Of a stretch of DNA of 53,470 bases, positions 50,110-53,470 are shown one piece after another (the stretch's first letter is position 1; each line of letters opens with the position of its first letter). A program made the translations under genes and the position numbers. Where the stretch lies: the NCBI GenBank assembly GCA_000621985.1, contig JHWW01000018.1:1-53470 (forward strand), given 5' to 3'. The stretch is from Lachnospiraceae bacterium V9D3004 (GTDB lineage Bacteria > Bacillota > Clostridia > Lachnospirales > Lachnospiraceae). The notes beneath the pieces were generated by a model, which saw only the letters and a program-made list of their open reading frames with translations, was not told where the DNA came from and made no database searches.

Positions 50110-51306
50110 ATGTCAATAAGAGAGAGATTATCAGGAAATGAAGCTGTTGCATACGCTATAAAGCAGATCAATCCGGATGTTATGCCGGCATTTCCAATCA
50201 CACCGTCTACCGAGATACCTCAGTATGTATCTACGTATATTGCAAATGGTGAGATGGATACCGAATTCATACATGTTGAAAGCGAGCACAGTTCAATGAG
50301 TGCTGCAATAGGCGCTTCGGCAGCGGGAGCAAGAACACTTACCGCAACATCATCGTGCGGACTTGCTCTTATGTGGGAAGAATTATATGTTGCGGCTTCC
50401 GACAGACTTCCGGTTGTACTTGCGCTTGTTAACAGAGCTTTATCCGGACCGATCAATATTAATGCGGATCATTCCGACAGTATGGGCGCAAGAGATGCGG
50501 GCTGGATTCAGATATATGCCGAATCCAATCAGGAGGCATATGATAACTTCATTCAGGCATATCCTATAGCAGAGAATCCCGACGTAATGCTTCCGGTAAT
50601 GATATGCCAGGACGGATTCATTACAAGTCACGGTGTTGAGAATATCGAACTTGAGGCTGACGAAGATGTTAAGAAGTTTGTCGGTGAATATGATCCGGAG
50701 CATTTCTTATTGAATGAAAAAGAGCCGATGGCAATAGGACCGTATGCGGTGTCCAATTATTATATGGAATCCAAACGCGGACAGCGACAGGCTATGTTAA
50801 ATGCTAAGAAAGTCATTCTTGAGGTCGCAGAGCGTTTTGAGAAAATGACAGGAAGAAAGTATGGTTTCTTCGAAGAATACAGACTTGATGATGCGGACTA
50901 TGCGATCGTTATCATCGGATCGGCAGCAGGAACAGCAAAAGCTGCTATTGAAGAGATAAGGAAGACTACCGGCAAAAAAGTCGGACTGCTTAAGATAAGA
51001 GTATTCCGTCCGTTCCCTGAAGAAGAGATCGCGGAGGCTCTTAAGAATGTAAAAGCAGTTGCGGTACTTGACCGTTCCGAGATGTTCTCGGGAACCGGCG
51101 GACCTCTCGGTGCCGAAGTTACTGCCGGATTATACAGGGCAGGTTCTAAGGCAGAAGTTGTTAATTACATATACGGTCTCGGAGGTCGTGACATAACAGT
51201 TGAAGATTTTGAGAGAGTATATGATGAGCTTGAGAACATGGCAGCTACTCATGAAGTTAAAGATAATTACAGATATATCGGATTAAGGGAAAGAGGTGAC
51301 AGGTAA
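50110..51306 (+). CDS. 2-oxoacid:ferredoxin oxidoreductase, alpha subunit
   Basis: The 398-residue protein begins with the transketolase-like pyrimidine-binding domain (about 5-190), with SGNEAVAYAIKQINPDV, AFPITPSTEIPQYV and TATSSCGLALMWEELYVAA, then a domain II (about 260-385) with KVGLLKIRVFRPFPEEEI. This fits PorA/VorA. Alpha and beta together hold thiamine diphosphate. The exact 2-oxoacid is not readable from these motifs; the T-box points toward branched-chain acids. The stop codon overlaps the beta start (TAATG). Confidence 0.94.
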   Translation: MSIRERLSGNEAVAYAIKQINPDVMPAFPITPSTEIPQYVSTYIANGEMDTEFIHVESEHSSMSAAIGASAAGARTLTATSSCGLALMWEELYVAASDRLPVVLALVNRALSGPININADHSDSMGARDAGWIQIYAESNQEAYDNFIQAYPIAENPDVMLPVMICQDGFITSHGVENIELEADEDVKKFVGEYDPEHFLLNEKEPMAIGPYAVSNYYMESKRGQRQAMLNAKKVILEVAERFEKMTGRKYGFFEEYRLDDADYAIVIIGSAAGTAKAAIEEIRKTTGKKVGLLKIRVFRPFPEEEIAEALKNVKAVAVLDRSEMFSGTGGPLGAEVTAGLYRAGSKAEVVNYIYGLGGRDITVEDFERVYDELENMAATHEVKDNYRYIGLRERGDR

Positions 51307-52259
51307 TGGATAACAATCTTAATAAGCCATATAATTTTAAAGAAGAAATGACTACAAGAAAAGACAGATTCGTTCCGGGTCACAGAATGTGTGCAGGCTG
51401 CGGCGGAGCAGTTGCAGTCCGTTCCGTACTTCGTTCCCTTCATGACGGAGACCGTGCCGTTATAGGCAACGCAACAAGCTGTCTTGAAGTATCTTCATAT
51501 ATGTATCCGTACAGTGCCTATGAGGACAGTTATATACATAACGCATTCGAGAATGCAGGTGCAACAATGTCAGGTGTAGAGACTGCTTATAATGTGCTTA
51601 AGAAAAAAGGAAAGATCGACGACACATACAAGTTCATTACTTTCGGTGGAGACGGTGGAACTTACGATATCGGATTCCAGTCGCTCTCGGGAGCAATGGA
51701 GAGAGGACATGATTTTGTGTATGTATGCTATGACAACGGCGCATACATGAACACCGGAACACAGCGTTCATCTGCAACACCGAGATTTGCCGACACAACA
51801 ACAACACCTGCCGGCAAGGTTAAGAACGGAAAGGTTCAGGTTAGAAAAGATCTTGCTTCCATAATGGCAGCGCACAATATTCCATACGTAGGACAGACAA
51901 CCTTCCTCGGTAATTTCAAGGATGTATATACCAAGGCCGAGAAAGCCATATACACACCGGGACCGGCATTCCTCAACATAATGTCGCCATGTCCGAGAGG
52001 CTGGGGCTACAACACTCCGGATATGATGGAGATTTGTAAACTTGCAGTAGACACATGCTATTGGCCGATGTTCGAAGTTGTTGAAGGAACATGGACGCTT
52101 ACATACGAGCCCAAGAAGAAACTTCCGATCGAAGACTTCCTCCGTCCACAACGCAGATTCAAGCATCTGTTCAAACCGGGCAACGAATACCTCATCGAAG
52201 AATTCCAGAAAGAAGTCGACAAAAACTGGAAAGAAATCCAGGTCAAGTGTAATATGTAA
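51306..52259 (+). CDS. 2-oxoacid:ferredoxin oxidoreductase, beta subunit
   Basis: The 317-residue protein has the thiamine diphosphate domain with HRMCAGCGGAVAVRSVLRS, NATSCLEVSS, FGGDGGTYDIGFQSLSGAME (GDG...N motif) and CYDNGAYMNTGTQRSS. Cysteines near CAGCGG and in MSPCPRGW probably hold the internal cluster, as in PorB/VorB. Length is that of four-subunit pyruvate or ketoisovalerate enzymes. It is the last gene of the operon; no strong T-run terminator follows, and the next structure is the GC-rich foldback at 52342-52437. Confidence 0.95.
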   Translation: MDNNLNKPYNFKEEMTTRKDRFVPGHRMCAGCGGAVAVRSVLRSLHDGDRAVIGNATSCLEVSSYMYPYSAYEDSYIHNAFENAGATMSGVETAYNVLKKKGKIDDTYKFITFGGDGGTYDIGFQSLSGAMERGHDFVYVCYDNGAYMNTGTQRSSATPRFADTTTTPAGKVKNGKVQVRKDLASIMAAHNIPYVGQTTFLGNFKDVYTKAEKAIYTPGPAFLNIMSPCPRGWGYNTPDMMEICKLAVDTCYWPMFEVVEGTWTLTYEPKKKLPIEDFLRPQRRFKHLFKPGNEYLIEEFQKEVDKNWKEIQVKCNM

Positions 52260-52341
52260 CAACAGGTTACTATTCGCAGCCGGGGGGCATGCAAGACTGA
52301 GGCGTCATGCTTGCATGTAAGAATCAGTCTTGTAGGGCACC

Positions 52342-52437
52342 GGGGCGGTGCCTGCGAAGCAGGAACCGCCCCCACAGCCACAGGCAGAAGCGGCGAAGCC
52401 GCGGGTCTGCGAAGCAGACGGGCTGTGGCCTGTGGGG
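52342..52437. repeat. GC-rich foldback made of three GCGAAGC hairpins
   Basis: Three hairpins follow each other, each with the same tip GCGAAGC. Hairpin 1 is 52342-52372: GGGGCGGT with ACCGCCCC, inner stem CCTGC-GAA-GCAGG. Hairpin 2 is 52390-52402 (GCGGC-GAA-GCCGC) and hairpin 3 is 52405-52419 (GTCTGC-GAA-GCAGAC). Hairpins 2 and 3 are enclosed by an outer stem of 14 pairs with one bulged base (CCCCACAGCCACAG, 52370-52383, with CTGTGGCCTGTGGGG, 52423-52437). No ORF is credible here. GC content is far above the surroundings. Confidence 0.85.
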
Positions 52438-52582
52438 AGCTGCCAATAGTAAATATTCTAATTAGTGTAATTACCTTGCAGTGTAATAATGAATAATATA
52501 TAATGATTTGTAAGACAATAAACTACAGATGATTATATTGTAATGGTTATTGATTGTTTTATACTTTTGTGGAGGTGTCGAT

Positions 52583-52675
52583 ATGGCAACATATCTTAAT
52601 CCTGGAAATACGATGTTCCAAATTACAGTTGCTTCAGAAATATATGTAGATAAAACCGGTATGATAAAGAAGTGA
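52583..52675 (+). pseudogene. N-terminal stub of an AAA-ATPase-like (DUF1703) gene
   Basis: Behind a good GGAGGTG an ORF of 30 codons reads ATYLNPGNTMFQITVASEIY and then VDKTGMIKK before a stop. This is the N-terminal text of the AAA-ATPase-like family (LN-GN--F----SEIYVDKTGLI in intact members). The rest of the gene is missing, so this is a start without a body, in contrast to the middle and end pieces of the same family at 22711-23455. Confidence 0.7.
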
Positions 52676-52984
52676 ATAATGACAGTGAAGAATATAAGCA
52701 CAACAGCTGCAGTATTGAGAAAGTATAGTTAAAAATCTGCTCGGGATAAAGATTTTAAAAATTAGAGTAATTGTAACCGCCTTGTTATCAGTCAAAAAAT
52801 TTGAATAACGAGTTGATCTGTGATATACTTATATAAGTTAAGCTATCATCATTGACGTAGGTTAACTGGGAGGTCACCGGAATGGCGTGTCCGAGGTCTG
52901 AGAATTTATGAAAAGGGAGTGTCCACCTTATGGGATATGGAAAATTATATATTGACAATATAAGGTGTGTAAAAGATAATTTTG

Positions 52985-53012
52985 TACATACATACATACA
53001 TACATACATACA
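52985..53012. repeat. Tetranucleotide microsatellite (TACA)7
   Basis: Seven perfect TACA units in a row at 52985-53012. The count was made directly from the sequence. Such tracts can change length by slippage. Confidence 0.95.
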
Positions 53013-53049
53013 GGCCTGAATAAGCCATTTTTGACATGCGTAAATAAAG

Positions 53050-53105
53050 AACATCTGAATAATTCTACAGGTACTTTTCTGTAGTTATTATCAGATGTTT
53101 TTTTG
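53050..53105 (+). terminator. Strong intrinsic terminator upstream of the IS200-type element
   Basis: A stem of about 20 pairs (AACATCTGA, TAAT and CTACAG with their complements CTGTAG, TATTA and TCAGATGTT) is followed by a T run. It would end any transcript coming from the left. Confidence 0.85.
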
Positions 53106-53112
53106 ATAACTA

Positions 53113-53470
53113 GCCGCCGCACACTTGTGACTTTAGTCGTGAGCTAGGCGGCATTTTTCTTGTAAAAAGTATAATCATATGGTATAATTTAAATATGGAT
53201 AAAACAGTGTATTTCTCAATGCCTAAAGATGTTACGCATGGTCGAGGATATATATACTCTTTACAGTATCATATCGTATGGGTTACAAAGTATAGAAAAC
53301 CCATATTTGTAGGTGAAATAGAGAAGGATGTCAGAAATTATCTTCTTGAAACACTTAAATCTTTAGATATGTTACCTATTGCAATGGAGATAATGCCGGA
53401 TCATATACATCTTCTTGTGGACTGTAAACCACAGCTGCGTTTGTCGGACGCAATTAAAATATTAAAGGGT
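53113..53470 (+). mobile_element. IS200/IS605-type insertion element, left end (partial)
   Basis: An imperfect hairpin at 53113-53152 (GCCGCC with GGCGGC, inner GCACAC/GTGAGC and GAC-TTTA-GTC) stands 43 bases before a Y1-type transposase gene. Subterminal hairpins of this kind mark the ends of IS200/IS605 elements, which move as single strands without inverted terminal repeats. The right end lies beyond the window, so the true borders are not known. Confidence 0.7.
53195..53470 (+). CDS. IS200/IS605 family transposase TnpA (Y1), N-terminal part
   Basis: The first 92 codons are present and the gene runs off the window. It reads YSLQYHIVWVTKYRKPIFVG, the typical N-terminus of Y1 (HUH) transposases, and MPDHIHLLVDCKP with the metal-binding HUH pair His70-Ile71-His72. 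The catalytic tyrosine should follow outside the window. The start at ATG 53195 agrees with the usual N-terminus, although it stands before a short KTVYFSMPKDVTHGRGYIY extension. Confidence 0.92.
   Translation, partial: MDKTVYFSMPKDVTHGRGYIYSLQYHIVWVTKYRKPIFVGEIEKDVRNYLLETLKSLDMLPIAMEIMPDHIHLLVDCKPQLRLSDAIKILKG

Larger units (their letters stand above)
52801..53105 (+). ncRNA. Possible small RNA transcription unit without ORF
   Basis: TTGAAT (52801-52806) and TATACT (52823-52828) with a 16-base spacer may be a promoter, and a very strong terminator ends at 53105. Between them lie no credible gene, one local stem (CACCTTAT 52924-52931 with ATAAGGTG 52960-52967) and a (TACA)7 tract. A 29-codon frame (52930-53019) runs through the tract but has no support as a gene. 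The RNA call is inference from promoter plus terminator. Confidence 0.3.

Noticed and set aside
52788-53122. Minus-strand ORFs containing repeated MYVC units
   Set aside because: They are the reverse reading of the (TACA)7 microsatellite and have no ribosome binding site or family resemblance.

Overview
The window looks like a chromosomal segment of a gut or rumen Lachnospiraceae-type Firmicute (Clostridia). Reasons: roughly 40% GC, strong AGGAGG-type ribosome binding sites, TTGACA/TATAAT promoters, a T-box leader, the secG-rnr-smpB-ssrA block, a rubrerythrin, ferredoxin-dependent 2-oxoacid metabolism, and large secreted glycosidases with lysine-rich C-terminal modules. The assignment rests on gene content only; no database search was possible.

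Layout. 1-3.5 kb: the 3' end of a 23S rRNA gene with tRNA-Asn and no visible 5S, then a LemA protein, a TPM-domain protein, a lipoprotein, and a Thr/CAT/Asp tRNA cluster. 3.6-15.4 kb: an L,D-transpeptidase, then a carbohydrate block (GH43, an HD-GYP protein, a galactocerebrosidase-like GH59, a LacZ-type GH2). 15.6-26.2 kb: a Fur-family regulator, a small HTH protein, an ECF sigma/zinc anti-sigma pair, a secreted Ig-like (Big2) protein, a SulP transporter, a decayed AAA-ATPase/nuclease gene, and a secreted beta-helix protein with an internal duplication. 26.3-30.5 kb, minus strand: an AmmeMemoRadiSam set (radical SAM enzyme plus a MEMO-AMMECR1 fusion) and a 7TM HD-GYP protein. 30.7-36.9 kb: PAP2 phosphatase, rubrerythrin, gpmI, secG, rnr, smpB and tmRNA.

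36.9-42.8 kb, directly behind ssrA, is accessory in character. It holds two same-strand pieces that look like the two halves of one DUF4143-type ATPase gene, about 4.7 kb apart. Between them lie a VWA protein, an HD protein, a deleted COG1672-type ATPase and an ECF sigma/DUF4179-like pair. A methyltransferase follows. 42.9-48.7 kb: two tRNA-Ser genes, a STAS-kinase fusion, an EAL protein, and upp with uraA. 48.8-52.3 kb: a promoter, a T-box leader with an unusual antiterminator bulge, and a four-gene 2-oxoacid:ferredoxin oxidoreductase operon, probably for branched-chain 2-oxoacids. 52.3-53.5 kb: a GC-rich foldback made of GCGAAGC hairpins, another ATPase remnant, a possible small RNA with a (TACA)7 tract, and the start of an IS200/IS605-type transposase gene that runs off the window.

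How the genes work together. The glycosidases probably take galactose-containing glycans apart at the cell surface. The three cyclic-di-GMP genes seen are all of the degrading type. The T-box would tie a ferredoxin-dependent 2-oxoacid enzyme to charging of a tRNA, most plausibly tRNA-Ile, which fits isoleucine synthesis by reductive carboxylation of branched short-chain acids. The least explained items are the variant T-box, the GCGAAGC foldback, the AmmeMemoRadiSam set, and the scatter of ATPase remnants.
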